From an uncultured Sulfitobacter sp. (GTDB lineage Bacteria; Pseudomonadota; Alphaproteobacteria; Rhodobacterales; Rhodobacteraceae): a DNA stretch of 64,000 bases. This document shows positions 34,372 to 43,827 of the stretch, one piece after another. The notes beneath the pieces were generated by a model. It was not told the origin of the DNA, ran no database searches, and saw only the letters and a program-made list of their open reading frames with translations. A program made the translations under genes and the position numbers. The DNA is taken from positions 166,571 to 230,570 of the forward strand of contig CAJXSZ010000003.1 of the NCBI GenBank assembly GCA_913060815.1. Reading direction: 5' to 3'. Every line of letters begins with the position of its first letter. Position 1 is the stretch's first letter.

Positions 34372-36174
34372 ATGGCGGATACTCCCACGCCCCCACCCTC
34401 AGCCACGGAAGAGCGCGCGCGCTCGCGCGAGATTGGCGCGTTGCGTGCCTTGTTTCCGTTTTTGCGCCCCTACCGCCTGCTTATGGCGGGTGCGCTGACA
34501 GCGCTTGTCGCGACTGCTATGATCTCGCTGGCGCTGCCTTTGGCCGTGCGCCGCGTGGTGGATACGTTCAACACGGGTGAGGCCGAATTGCTGGACCAGT
34601 ACTTCATGGCCGCTTTGGCAATTGCGGGTCTGCTGGCCGTCGGTTCGGCGCTGCGCTACGCGCTGGTGACGCGATTGGGAGAGCGGGTGGTGGCTGACAT
34701 CCGCAAAGCCACATTCGACCGCGTCATCTCCATGAGCCCCGTGTTCTATGAAAAGATTATGACGGGTGAGGTGCTGAGCCGCATTACGACCGATACCACG
34801 CTGATTCTAAGTGTGATTGGCTCGTCCATCTCCATCGCGCTGCGTAACCTGCTGACCTTTATCGGCGGGCTGATCCTGATGTTGCTGACCTCGGCCAAGC
34901 TTGCGGGGATGGTGCTGCTGATTGTGCCCGCGGTGATCGTGCCGATCCTGCTGCTGGGGCGGCGTCTGCGGGTGCTCAGCCGTGAGAATCAGGACTGGAT
35001 CGCGGCCTCTTCGGGCAATGCTTCCGAAAGCCTGACAGCCGTGCAAACGGTACAGGCCTTCACCCACGAAGCGGCAAGCCGCGCGCAGTTCGAGCAGATG
35101 ACCGAAAGCTCGTTTGATGCTGCGCGCCGCCGCATTCTGACCCGTGCGTATCTGACCACCATCGTGATCTTCCTTGTTTTTTCTGGCGTGGTCGGTGTGC
35201 TTTGGATCGGTGCGCGCGATGTGAGCGCTGGCGTGATGACCGTAGGGTCACTGGTGCAATTTGTGATTTATGCCGTGATGGTTGCAGGCGCGGTTGCCGC
35301 CCTGTCCGAGATATGGTCCGAGCTGCAGCGCGCTGCGGGTGCGACGGAGCGTTTGGTTGATCTGCTCGAGGCCGAAGACCCCGTGAATGATCCCGTCGCT
35401 GCGCAGGTGTTGCCAGTGCCAGTTGAAGGGCATATCCGCTTTGAAAACGTGAGCTTCCGCTATCCCGCGCGGCCCGATATTGCCGCGCTTGATGGTGTCA
35501 CGCTCGAAATCAAGCCGGGCGAGACGGTTGCCTTTGTTGGTCCGTCGGGGGCAGGTAAGACAACGATCATCCAGATGATCCTGCGTTTCTATGACCCGCA
35601 GGACGGGCGCATCACCTTTGATGGTGTCGATCTGCGCAGCCTCAAGCGTGACGCGTTCCGCCGCGAGACAGCGCTCGTGCCGCAAGACCCTGTTATCTTT
35701 GCGGCATCCGCGCGTGAGAACATCCGTTTTGGCCGCCCCGATGCGAGCGATGCAGAGATTGAAGAGGCGGCGCGCGCTGCTGCAGCGCATGACTTTATCA
35801 CAGCGCTTCCGGGTGGCTATGACGCTTATCTGGGCGAGCGCGGCGTGATGTTGTCGGGCGGTCAGAAACAGCGCATCGCCATTGCCCGTGCGATCCTGCG
35901 TGCGGCTCCTGTTTTGCTGCTGGACGAGGCGACAAGCGCGCTTGATGCCGAGAGCGAACACGCGGTGCAGCATGCCGTCGAGGAGCTGAGCGCGGGGCGC
36001 ACCACGCTCATCGTGGCGCACCGTCTGGCTACTGTGAAAAAAGCCGACCGCATTGTCGTGCTGGAAGCAGGACGCATTGTGGACACAGGCACGCATGATG
36101 ATCTGGTGGCAAAGGGCGGATTGTATGCCCGCCTCGCGCGGCTCCAGTTCACGGACGGCATCGCGGCAGAGTAA
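34372..36174 (+). CDS. ABC exporter, fused membrane and ATPase domains (MsbA/BmrA type)
   Basis: A 600-residue half-transporter that should act as a homodimer. Six membrane helices occupy about 30-320. The nucleotide-binding domain (about 355-595) has Walker A GPSGAGKTT, the Q-loop LVPQDPVIFA, signature LSGGQKQR, Walker B LLLDEATSALD and the switch His in VAHRLAT. Such proteins export lipids, peptides or drugs; the substrate is not indicated by neighbours. It begins about 100 bases after the tRNA-Gly gene. Confidence 0.9.
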   Translation: MADTPTPPPSATEERARSREIGALRALFPFLRPYRLLMAGALTALVATAMISLALPLAVRRVVDTFNTGEAELLDQYFMAALAIAGLLAVGSALRYALVTRLGERVVADIRKATFDRVISMSPVFYEKIMTGEVLSRITTDTTLILSVIGSSISIALRNLLTFIGGLILMLLTSAKLAGMVLLIVPAVIVPILLLGRRLRVLSRENQDWIAASSGNASESLTAVQTVQAFTHEAASRAQFEQMTESSFDAARRRILTRAYLTTIVIFLVFSGVVGVLWIGARDVSAGVMTVGSLVQFVIYAVMVAGAVAALSEIWSELQRAAGATERLVDLLEAEDPVNDPVAAQVLPVPVEGHIRFENVSFRYPARPDIAALDGVTLEIKPGETVAFVGPSGAGKTTIIQMILRFYDPQDGRITFDGVDLRSLKRDAFRRETALVPQDPVIFAASARENIRFGRPDASDAEIEEAARAAAAHDFITALPGGYDAYLGERGVMLSGGQKQRIAIARAILRAAPVLLLDEATSALDAESEHAVQHAVEELSAGRTTLIVAHRLATVKKADRIVVLEAGRIVDTGTHDDLVAKGGLYARLARLQFTDGIAAE

Positions 36175-36188
36175 TTCCCCCTTGCGTA

Positions 36189-36221
36189 TATGGCGCGCAG
36201 GGTGAAACACTGTGCGCCATA
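36189..36221. repeat. Inverted repeat between the ABC exporter and LysM genes
   Basis: TATGGCGC (36189-36196) and GCGCCATA (36214-36221) form an 8-base perfect stem; the inner part (GGGTG/CACT) extends pairing. It lies 14 bases after the exporter stop. No U-run follows, so it may be a weak terminator or an operator for the next gene. Confidence 0.4.
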
Positions 36222-36246
36222 AACATACCATTCAGGGAGTATTCAA

Positions 36247-36678
36247 ATGGGTTTGTGGAGTTTCGTTAAAGGCGCTGGCAAGAAAGTGTTTGGCGGTGGC
36301 GACGATGCCGAAGTATCAGGTGCAGCACTTCAGGACGAATTGAAGGATCTGGGCCTTGATGCCGAAGGTCTCGACATCACCGTCGAGGGCGACAAGGTCA
36401 AGGTGACAGGAAAAGCCGCCTCTCAGGAAATGCGCGAAAAGGTCATTCTGGCCGTAGGCAACGTCGAGGGCGTGGCCGCGGTTGAAGACGATGTCGAAGG
36501 CGGCGAAGGCGAGCCGACGTTCCACACCGTCGAGAAGGGCGATACCCTCTGGGCGATCTCCGAAAAGGCGCTGGGCAATGGCGCGCATTACGAAAAGATT
36601 TTCGAGGCCAACAAGCCGATGCTTACCCACCCTGACAAAATCTACCCCGGTCAGGTGCTGCGCATCCCGACGCTCTGA
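36247..36678 (+). CDS. BON-LysM protein (Kbp/YgaU-like potassium-binding protein)
   Basis: A 143-residue protein with a BON domain (about 24-82) and a C-terminal LysM domain (about 92-142; HTVEKGDTLWAISEKALGNG, then IYPGQVLRIPTL). The order and length match E. coli Kbp (YgaU), a cytoplasmic K+ sensor. There is no signal peptide, consistent with that. GGGAG precedes the ATG. In this family the LysM domain does not imply peptidoglycan binding. Confidence 0.88.
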   Translation: MGLWSFVKGAGKKVFGGGDDAEVSGAALQDELKDLGLDAEGLDITVEGDKVKVTGKAASQEMREKVILAVGNVEGVAAVEDDVEGGEGEPTFHTVEKGDTLWAISEKALGNGAHYEKIFEANKPMLTHPDKIYPGQVLRIPTL

Positions 36679-36847
36679 ATCTATCGCTGCGCTCTGCAAT
36701 ATGCGGGGCGCAGCACCCCATCGCGGTTTGCCTGCTGCATGACGTTGCGTCTGATACGCCGCTATGCTTGAATTATCCTGCGGTCCACGTCATCCTTCCC
36801 CGACAAATAACGCACGGCCTCAAAGGTCGGCACAGGGAGGAAGACAC

Positions 36848-38725
36848 ATGGGATATAACGGCCTCGCGGACCGCGCGCTGATCGAAGCAGAAAGCGCGTG
36901 GGAAGACCGCGATCTGCATAAAACGCTGTATGGCATGTTGGCCAGTACAACATCGAAGTTTCCAAATCACAACGCCATCAGCTATCAGTTGCTTTCGGGT
37001 CCGAAGGATTTTGCAGAAACGCTGACGTGGCAGATGCTGCATGACAAAACAGTGCAGGCGGCGAACCTGTTCCGCTCGCTCGGAATTGGCCCTGACGATG
37101 TGGTGGCCTATGTGCTGCCCAACTCCAATGAGACGGCGATCACCCTGTTGGGCGGGGCCGTGGCGGGGATTGTGAACCCGATCAACCCGCTGCTCGATGC
37201 CGAGCAGATCGGTGCCATTCTGCGTGAGACGAACGCAAAAGTCGTCGTGACCCTGCGCCCGTTCCCCAAGACTGATGTGGCCGATAAAACTGCCGAAGCC
37301 GTTGCACTTGCCCCCAATGTGCACACCGTTCTCGAAGTTGATTTGCACCGCTATCTGACTGGTCTCAAGAAGATCATCGTGCCGCTGATCCGCCCGAAGC
37401 GCACCGCGCAAAACCAAGCCAAATACATGAACTTCAATGAGGAAATCGGCAAGCAGCCCACAACGCTGCAATTCGAGGATCCGCAGGAAGACCGCGTGGC
37501 CTTCTACTTCCACACAGGCGGGACCACGGGCATGCCCAAGGTCGCACAGCACAAGTACTCAGGCGCAATCTATAACGGCTGGACGGGTGCCCGCATCCTC
37601 TACACCGAGAATGACGTGGCCATGTGCCCGCTTCCGTTTTTCCATGTCATGGCGGTTCACGCGGTATTTATGGGCTGCATTCATTCGGGCGCGCATATCG
37701 TACTGCCCACGCCGCAGGGCTATCGCGGTGACGGCGTGTTCGACAACTTCTGGAAGCTGTGCGAGCGGTGGAAAGTTACGTTTATCATCACTGTTCCCAC
37801 GGCGATTTCAGCCAAGATGCAGCGCCCGATTGATGCGGACTTGTCCACGGTCAAGACAGCATTCTCAGGCTCCGCGCCGCTGCCGATGGAGCTGTTTAAA
37901 CGGTTCGAGAAAGCCACAGGCATCACCATCGTCGAAGGTTATGGTCTGACAGAGGCGACTGTGCTGGTGTCAGGAAATCCTGTGGACGGGGTGCAGAAGG
38001 TAGGCTCCATCGGGGTCGAGTTCCCCTATAGCCGTGTGCGCATCATCAAGGGCACACCCGATGGCCCCATTGATGCAGAGGTGGACGAGATCGGCGAGAT
38101 TTGTGTCTCCAATCCGGGTGTGTTCAGCGGCAACACCTATACCGAGGCCGACAAGAATAAAGACCTCTACTATGACACCGATTTCCTGCGTACAGGCGAT
38201 CTGGGGCGCAAGGACGAGGACGGCTATATCTGGATCACGGGCCGCGCCAAAGACCTTATCATTCGCGGCGGTCACAACATCGACCCCGCCGAGATCGAGG
38301 AGGCGCTGCTTGGTCACGAGGCCGTGGCCTTTGCGGGCGCGATCGGCCAGCCTGACCTGCATGCGGGCGAGGTGCCTTGCGCCTTTGTCGAGCTGGTGGA
38401 TGGTGCCAATGTCAGCGTCGACGAGTTGATGGCGTTTGCAACCAGCAAAGTGCACGAGCGCGCCGCGCAGCCCAAACACATCACCATCATGGATGAGCTG
38501 CCCAAGACTGCCGTCGGCAAGATCTTCAAGCCCGACCTGCGCCGCGCCGCCATTACGCGCATCTTTGATCAATCGCTCGAGAAGGCGGGTGTACCTGCAC
38601 GGGTCGACCATGTGATTGATGACAAGAAGCGTGGTCTTGTTGCGATGATCGCAATGAATGGCGCAGATGAGACGGCTGTTGGCGAAGTGCTGAACGGCTT
38701 CGTCAATCAATGGGATGCCGCTTGA
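36848..38725 (+). CDS. Acyl-CoA synthetase (AMP-forming)
   Basis: A 625-residue adenylate-forming enzyme that activates a carboxylic acid to its CoA thioester. The P-loop-like motif YFHTGGTTGMPKVA (about 226-239), EGYGLTEAT (about 365), the TGD motif LRTGDLGRKDEDGYIWITGR and the catalytic Lys in PKTAVGKIFKPDL near 560 are present. I start at ATG 36848 behind AGGGAGGA; the frame is open to 36764 without a ribosome site. The next gene encodes an esterase-like hydrolase and overlaps, so the pair may release and activate an acid. Chain-length preference is not visible. Confidence 0.9.
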   Translation: MGYNGLADRALIEAESAWEDRDLHKTLYGMLASTTSKFPNHNAISYQLLSGPKDFAETLTWQMLHDKTVQAANLFRSLGIGPDDVVAYVLPNSNETAITLLGGAVAGIVNPINPLLDAEQIGAILRETNAKVVVTLRPFPKTDVADKTAEAVALAPNVHTVLEVDLHRYLTGLKKIIVPLIRPKRTAQNQAKYMNFNEEIGKQPTTLQFEDPQEDRVAFYFHTGGTTGMPKVAQHKYSGAIYNGWTGARILYTENDVAMCPLPFFHVMAVHAVFMGCIHSGAHIVLPTPQGYRGDGVFDNFWKLCERWKVTFIITVPTAISAKMQRPIDADLSTVKTAFSGSAPLPMELFKRFEKATGITIVEGYGLTEATVLVSGNPVDGVQKVGSIGVEFPYSRVRIIKGTPDGPIDAEVDEIGEICVSNPGVFSGNTYTEADKNKDLYYDTDFLRTGDLGRKDEDGYIWITGRAKDLIIRGGHNIDPAEIEEALLGHEAVAFAGAIGQPDLHAGEVPCAFVELVDGANVSVDELMAFATSKVHERAAQPKHITIMDELPKTAVGKIFKPDLRRAAITRIFDQSLEKAGVPARVDHVIDDKKRGLVAMIAMNGADETAVGEVLNGFVNQWDAA

Positions 38726-39645
38726 GCGCGCCTGACTATGGCCTGCTCCTCGACGACGAGGTGCAGGCCTATATCGCAAAGGGGGCTACGTTTTATCCCC
38801 CGAATGCAGTTGATCTGACCATAGAACAGCAGCGCGCCGTCTATGACGATATGTGCGCGGCTTTCCATGCTGGGCGTCCCGCAGGCGTTCAGACGTGGGA
38901 TGAGCCTTTTGGCGGTGTGCCATGCCGCCGCTATGAAGCGGGCGAGAGTGCCGCAACGCTGGTCTATTATCACGGTGGCGGGTTTGTCGTGGGTGGCTTG
39001 CACAGCCACGATGACGTCTGCGCCGAGCTATGCGCGCGCGCGAATTTGCGCGTTATCTCGGTCGACTACGCGCTCGCGCCCGAGAATCCCTTCCCTGCGT
39101 GCTACAACGACGCGATGTCCGCGTTTGAGGCAATCGCCTCTACCTATGGCGGTCCTGTTTTCATGGCGGGCGACAGCGCGGGCGGCAACCTTGCCGCTGC
39201 CGTCACTCATCAGGCCCGCGACCGTGTGGCGGGCCAAATCCTCATCTACCCCGGTTTGGGCGGCGATCCGGACAAGGGCAGCTATGTCCTGCACGCGAAT
39301 GCGCCAGAGCTTACAACGCGGGATATGGAATTCTATAAAAAGGTGCGCATGGGTGGCGCGCAGCCCCCTGAGGGCGACCCACGATTTGCGCCCTTGCAAG
39401 ACCATGATTTTGGCGGCCTGCCGCCCACGGTGATTGTGACCGCAGAGTGTGATCCGCTGGCCAGTGATGGCGAGGCCTACCGCGATGCAATCACGGCTGC
39501 GGGGGGCAAAGCAGCGTGGTTCAACGAGGCAGGGCTGGTGCACGGCTGCTTGCGCGCGCGCACCATGAGCACGCGGGGGGCTGCGTTCTTTGATCGTGTC
39601 TCGAATGCCGTGATTGCCCTGTCCGAGCAGCGTTGGCCCTACTGA
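38722..39645 (+). CDS. Alpha/beta hydrolase, hormone-sensitive-lipase family
   Basis: A protein of about 307 residues with the HSL-family oxyanion motif YYHGGGFVVGG near 81, nucleophile GDSAGG near 150, acid residue in AECDPLASDG and His in LVHGCLR. It should cleave carboxylic esters in the cytoplasm. The start is probably TTG 38722, overlapping the TGA of the acyl-CoA synthetase and giving MSAPDYG; ATG 38710 is an alternative adding four residues. Coupling to the synthetase suggests that the released acid is activated at once. Confidence 0.87.
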   Translation: MSAPDYGLLLDDEVQAYIAKGATFYPPNAVDLTIEQQRAVYDDMCAAFHAGRPAGVQTWDEPFGGVPCRRYEAGESAATLVYYHGGGFVVGGLHSHDDVCAELCARANLRVISVDYALAPENPFPACYNDAMSAFEAIASTYGGPVFMAGDSAGGNLAAAVTHQARDRVAGQILIYPGLGGDPDKGSYVLHANAPELTTRDMEFYKKVRMGGAQPPEGDPRFAPLQDHDFGGLPPTVIVTAECDPLASDGEAYRDAITAAGGKAAWFNEAGLVHGCLRARTMSTRGAAFFDRVSNAVIALSEQRWPY

Positions 39646-39648
39646 GCC

Positions 39649-40485
39649 TCAGCTCAGAAAACTGCCTGCTTTCATCGTGTCAGGGATGTCGGCACCCAAG
39701 CGGGTGAGGATGGTGGGAGCCAGTTGCAATTGGTCAATCACCACATCCGCGTCTGGCCCCTTGGCATCCCCGAAGTAATAGAGCGCGGCCTCCTGCTGGA
39801 GCGCGCCGCGTCCGCCGTGGTGACCGCGTTCGTCTTGGCCATGGTCAGCCGTCACGATCACTTCATATCCCGCCGCACGCCACTTCGGGATGAACGGCCC
39901 CAGCATCTCGTCCATGACGTGGCAGGCGTGATCCATCTCTTGGCAATCGTGGAAAAAGCGGTGGCCCATACTGTCGAGCGTGCAGGTGTGCAGCATTCCA
40001 TAGTCCAGACCGTGGCGCAGGCAGAGATTTGTCAGCGTGGCGAATAGGTCCACATCCGAGGGGGTCATCTGGTTGGCCTGACCGTAGCCCGTCATGGTGT
40101 GGAAACGACCATGATTGATGGTGGTGCTGTCAGGCTCATCGTATTCAATATCGCGCACGAAATCAAAGGGATGGCGGTTAAAGAACTCAGACCAAAAGGA
40201 GTGTGCAACCGCCCCTGTGACGCCGCCCGCCTTACGCGTTTCCGAGAAAACATCAGGCATGCCAAGGTGGAAGACATTACCGTTGCCCGTGCAGCCATGC
40301 ACCGCCGGGGCCACGCCCGTGTGGATCGACGCATAGCATGACGCGGAGGTTGACGGCAGCACCGAGCGGATCTTCCAGACGTGGGCATCGCCACTGTCGA
40401 CCCACCCCTCCAGATTGCCGAACAGGCGGCGCCAGTTGCGGTAGGGAACGCCGTCTAGGATGATGAGCAGGAGTTTCGATTTCAT
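39649..40485 (-). CDS. Alkaline-phosphatase-superfamily protein (nucleotide pyrophosphatase/phosphodiesterase-like)
   Basis: A 278-residue cytoplasmic protein of the type I phosphodiesterase/AP superfamily. Metal-site features are the early Asp in LIILDGVPY (about residue 10), a Ser/Thr-rich nucleophile region (VLPSTSASCYASIHTG) and the ADHGQDERGHHGG segment near 215-227. ATG 40485 follows GAGG; the frame is open to 40506. It ends four bases after the convergent esterase gene. It lacks a signal peptide and is shorter than secreted alkaline phosphatases. The substrate is unknown. Confidence 0.75.
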   Translation of the reverse strand: MKSKLLLIILDGVPYRNWRRLFGNLEGWVDSGDAHVWKIRSVLPSTSASCYASIHTGVAPAVHGCTGNGNVFHLGMPDVFSETRKAGGVTGAVAHSFWSEFFNRHPFDFVRDIEYDEPDSTTINHGRFHTMTGYGQANQMTPSDVDLFATLTNLCLRHGLDYGMLHTCTLDSMGHRFFHDCQEMDHACHVMDEMLGPFIPKWRAAGYEVIVTADHGQDERGHHGGRGALQQEAALYYFGDAKGPDADVVIDQLQLAPTILTRLGADIPDTMKAGSFLS

Positions 40486-40731
40486 GGCGACCTCACGGTG
40501 TTGCATTCAGGACCATTAGAAGCGCAACGGGGAGGTGCGCGCAACACTTAGGGGTGTGATTTGTAGCTTGCCGTTGCGGGAGGGCGTTAACGCCTTGTTC
40601 CGCAAGTTTTTGCGAGGGGTGCATTACCTGTACAGCATGCGCACACCACCCTTTGCAGCGTTAGGGGGCGATAAAGGTTGACGGGTCGTTCGATGTGGTG
40701 GGGTGATCAGAGTGTGACGCCCGAGAATGGC
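40486..40731. other. Intergenic region with palindromes
   Basis: No gene is seen. It holds a perfect 12-base palindrome GGCGTTAACGCC (40583-40594), immediately followed by a CGCAA/TTGCG hairpin (40601-40614). Either could be an operator of the phosphodiesterase-family gene that starts at 40485. A small RNA cannot be excluded. Confidence 0.3.
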
Positions 40732-41361
40732 TCAGGGCGCAGGAGCGCCATAGAACCTCAACCAGTTCGCGTAGAGATGTTCATGCTTCCCTGAAAAATT
40801 GTCCATGTCTGGTGCCGTAAGCGTGCCTTTGGGTGATATATAGCTTTTGATCTTCCTGTTGGGATTTTCATGCCAAGTGATGTTGAACGCTGGGAATTTA
40901 GGAAAGAAATACAGGCTTGTCGGGGGGAGCATGTCATGTATCCACCACGCCATCGCCTGCCAGTCGCCTGTCGTTTAGAAATAGTCGATGAAGCTGTTGA
41001 CGACGACGGTCACGGTTGCCCCGCAGTGTCCGTTAGCATCGCGCCTGTCAAAGATATGAGCGGCGTAGTTCGCCTCATTACTGGCGCAGTTCAGTTTGTT
41101 CTTATTGCCGAAATCATTCACAGCGGGCGCTCGATAAGCGGAGCGGATGCTGATGCGCCCAAACCTGTCTTGTATCGGCTCCAGTAAATCCTCACAAAGT
41201 TTGGTGGCGACGTGGATGGCCAGCTCAGGATCATCGGGTATATTCGGAATGGCGTGGAAGTTCGATATCTCGGAGTAGAGCATATCGCGCATGAAAAAGG
41301 ATTTCGACAAGCGTACGCGGCCAAGCTCTTCCAGTGCTTTCACTGTCTTTGGCGCATTCAT
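40732..41361 (-). pseudogene. Peptidase-like gene of unknown role broken by an in-frame stop
   Basis: Reading on the minus strand from ATG 41361, the frame runs about 128 codons to a TAA at 40975-40977. It then continues open in the same frame for 81 more codons to 40732. The second part (DWQAMAWWIHDMLPP, SLYFFPKFPAFNITWHENP, SYISPKGTLT) is highly structured and looks conserved, so it is one gene with a nonsense change rather than two genes. The N-terminal half (SAYRAPAVNDFGNKNK) resembles M15-type peptidases. It follows the peptide-type ABC operon on the same strand and could once have belonged to it. A sequencing error at the TAA is possible. Confidence 0.7.
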
Positions 41362-41377
41362 GAGCAGTCCCGCCCCC

Positions 41378-43015
41378 TCAATTCCCCGCGCTCTCCATTT
41401 TCCTGTTCGCCACCGTCTCCTCCAGCCAGCCAATCTTCATCTCTGGAACCGAACTGAGTAGCAGGTCTGTGTAATCGTCGAAGGGCGGGGCGAGGACTTG
41501 GGATTTGGGGCCGTAGCGGACGACTTCGCCTTGGAACATGACCGCGATGCTGTCGGCGATGGCTTTGACCGTGGCCAGATCGTGGGTGATGAAGAGGTAA
41601 GCGACGTTCTCGACCTTTTGCAGGTTCAGCAGCAGCTTGAGGATACCGTCGGCAACAAGCGGATCGAGCGCGGAGGTAACCTCGTCGCAGATGATGAGCT
41701 TGGGCTTGGCCGCGAGTGCACGGGCGATGCAGACGCGCTGCTTCTGTCCGCCTGACAGCTCGGCGGGGTAGCGGTCTTGGAAGCCTTCGCCCAACTCGAT
41801 CTCGTCGAGGAGCTCCTGAATGCGTTTTTGTTTCGCAGCCCCTTTGAGGCCGAAGTAGAATTCTAGGGGCCGTCCGATGATAGTGCCCACGGTCTGGCGC
41901 GGGTTCATGGCGGTGTCAGCCATCTGGTAGATCATCTGAAGCTCACGCAGATCGTCGAGCGGGCGGGTCGCAAGGTCAGGCGTCAGGGTGCGACCGTCGA
42001 AGTTGATCTCTCCAGCCGCAGGGGGCAGCAGTCCTGTGATGACGCGCGCCAGCGTTGATTTGCCCGAGCCGCTTTCTCCCACTACGGCCAGCGTCTGGCC
42101 CGCGTGGATGTCCACGTTGATGTCCTTGAGCACGTCGAAGCTTGTCCCCTTATAGCGCGCGGTCACGCCTTTGACCGTGAGCAGGGGATTGGCGGTCGGT
42201 GTCTTTTCCTCGTGCTGGATCGAGCGGACGGAGACGAGCGCTTTGGTATACTCTTCGCGCGGAGCGTTGATGATCTGGTCGGTGGTGCCATATTCGACCA
42301 TTGCCCCTTGTTGCAGGACCATGATGTGATCGGAGACTTGGGCCACCACGGCAAGGTCATGGGTGATATAGAGGGCGGCGACGCCCGTATCGCGGATCGC
42401 GTTCTTGATCGCCACAAGCACGTCGATCTGGGTGGTGACATCAAGGGCTGTCGTCGGCTCGTCAAACACCACCAGATCGGGCTGGGGGCAAAGCGCCAGC
42501 GCCGTCATACAGCGTTGAAGCTGTCCGCCAGAAACCTGGTGCGGATACCGCTCGCCGATGTTGTCGGGATCGGGCAGGCCGAGTTTGTCAAAGAGGGCAC
42601 GGGCGCGCTCTTCGGCCTGCGCTTTGGTGAATTTGCCCTGGCCGATTGCGGCCTCGGTCACCTGTTCCATGATGCGTTTGGCAGGGTTGAAGGAGGCGGC
42701 GGCGGATTGGCTCACATAGGTGACTTCCGCGCCGCGCAGCTTGCGTTTGTCGGGCATGCCCGATTGCAGCACATCGCGACCATTGACCCAGACTTCACCG
42801 CCCGTCAGCTCGACCCCGCCGCGCCCGTAGGCCATGGCAGCAAGACCGATGGTGGATTTGCCAGCGCCACTCTCCCCGATCAGGCCGAGGACTTTGCCTG
42901 CTTCCAGATCAAAGTCGACGCCGTGCACGATGTCGATGTGGCGTGATTTCTCACCGGGGGGATAGATGGTGGCACCGATCTTGAGACCGCGTACTTTCAG
43001 CAGTGGCTCACTCAT
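41378..43015 (-). CDS. Peptide-type ABC importer, double ATPase (DppD-DppF fusion)
   Basis: A 545-residue protein with two ABC ATPase domains. The first has Walker A GESGAGKST and signature VSGGQLQR, the second Walker A GESGSGKST and signature LSGGQKQR; both have intact Walker B (VVFDEPTTALD, LIICDEVTSALD). This tandem form powers oligopeptide/dipeptide or glutathione-type importers. I start at ATG 43015, overlapping the permease gene by four bases; the frame is open to 43171 but that extension overlaps the permease. It is the last intact gene of the operon. Confidence 0.92.
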   Translation of the reverse strand: MSEPLLKVRGLKIGATIYPPGEKSRHIDIVHGVDFDLEAGKVLGLIGESGAGKSTIGLAAMAYGRGGVELTGGEVWVNGRDVLQSGMPDKRKLRGAEVTYVSQSAAASFNPAKRIMEQVTEAAIGQGKFTKAQAEERARALFDKLGLPDPDNIGERYPHQVSGGQLQRCMTALALCPQPDLVVFDEPTTALDVTTQIDVLVAIKNAIRDTGVAALYITHDLAVVAQVSDHIMVLQQGAMVEYGTTDQIINAPREEYTKALVSVRSIQHEEKTPTANPLLTVKGVTARYKGTSFDVLKDINVDIHAGQTLAVVGESGSGKSTLARVITGLLPPAAGEINFDGRTLTPDLATRPLDDLRELQMIYQMADTAMNPRQTVGTIIGRPLEFYFGLKGAAKQKRIQELLDEIELGEGFQDRYPAELSGGQKQRVCIARALAAKPKLIICDEVTSALDPLVADGILKLLLNLQKVENVAYLFITHDLATVKAIADSIAVMFQGEVVRYGPKSQVLAPPFDDYTDLLLSSVPEMKIGWLEETVANRKMESAGN

Positions 43016-43827
43016 CCGCGGCCCCCTTTCAGTGAGGTGGTGCGCGACAGGACCCAGTCGGCGATCAGGTTGATCGAGATGCACAGGATGGCGATGGCGT
43101 AGGCGGGGTAGAGGGCCGCTTGGATGCCGTAGTTGATGCCTTCCTTGTTCTCTTTCACGATGCCACCCCAATCGGCCTGTGGTGGCTGTACGCCAAGGCC
43201 GAGGAACGACAGGGTCGAGACGAAGAGCACCATGAAGATGAAGCGCAGGCCCATCTCCGCCACCAGCGGGGAGAGCGCGTTGGGCAGCGTCTCGCGGAAG
43301 ATGATCCAGCCGATTTTCTCGCCGCGCAGGCGTGCGGCCTCGACATAGTCCATGACGGTGATGTCTACGGCCACGGCGCGGGCAAGGCGGAAGACGCGGG
43401 TTGAATCCAGCAGGCCCATCAGCACGATTAGCGTGAGCACCGTGGTCGGCATGACCGACAGAACCACAAGGGCAAAGATCAGCGAGGGGATCGACATGAT
43501 AAGGTCGATGAAGCGGCTCAGCACCTGATCCACCCAGCCGCCCGAGACGGCGGCGAAGAAGCCCAAAATGGCCCCTGTGGTAAAGCTCAGGATCGTGGCG
43601 GCGGTAGCGATGAAAATCGTGGTGCGCCCGCCGTAGATGAGGCGCGAAAGCAGGTCGCGCCCGATGTTGTCGGTGCCCAACAGAAATTCATCCGAGGAAG
43701 GCTCCCATACGTCGCCCACGATTTCGGCCATGCCGTAGGGGGCGATCCATGGCGCGAAGATGGCGCAGAAGAAGAAGATGGAGGTGAAGAAAAGGCCGAT
43801 CATTGCGGCGAAAGGGATGCGGGTCAT
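43012..43827 (-). CDS. Peptide-type ABC importer permease (DppC type)
   Basis: A 271-residue permease with an N-terminal helix and a five-helix core, of the BPD-transport inner-membrane family. The GTDNIGRDLLSRLIYGGRT stretch at about 51-69 is the DppC/OppC signature, and the EAARLRGEKIGWIIFRETLPN loop (about 162-182) is the ATPase contact. It overlaps both neighbours by four bases. It pairs with the DppB-type permease to form the channel. Confidence 0.93.
   Translation of the reverse strand: MTRIPFAAMIGLFFTSIFFFCAIFAPWIAPYGMAEIVGDVWEPSSDEFLLGTDNIGRDLLSRLIYGGRTTIFIATAATILSFTTGAILGFFAAVSGGWVDQVLSRFIDLIMSIPSLIFALVVLSVMPTTVLTLIVLMGLLDSTRVFRLARAVAVDITVMDYVEAARLRGEKIGWIIFRETLPNALSPLVAEMGLRFIFMVLFVSTLSFLGLGVQPPQADWGGIVKENKEGINYGIQAALYPAYAIAILCISINLIADWVLSRTTSLKGGRG

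Noticed and set aside
35248..36231. A 327-codon minus-strand open frame
   Set aside because: It is antisense to the ABC exporter, which has all ATPase motifs.
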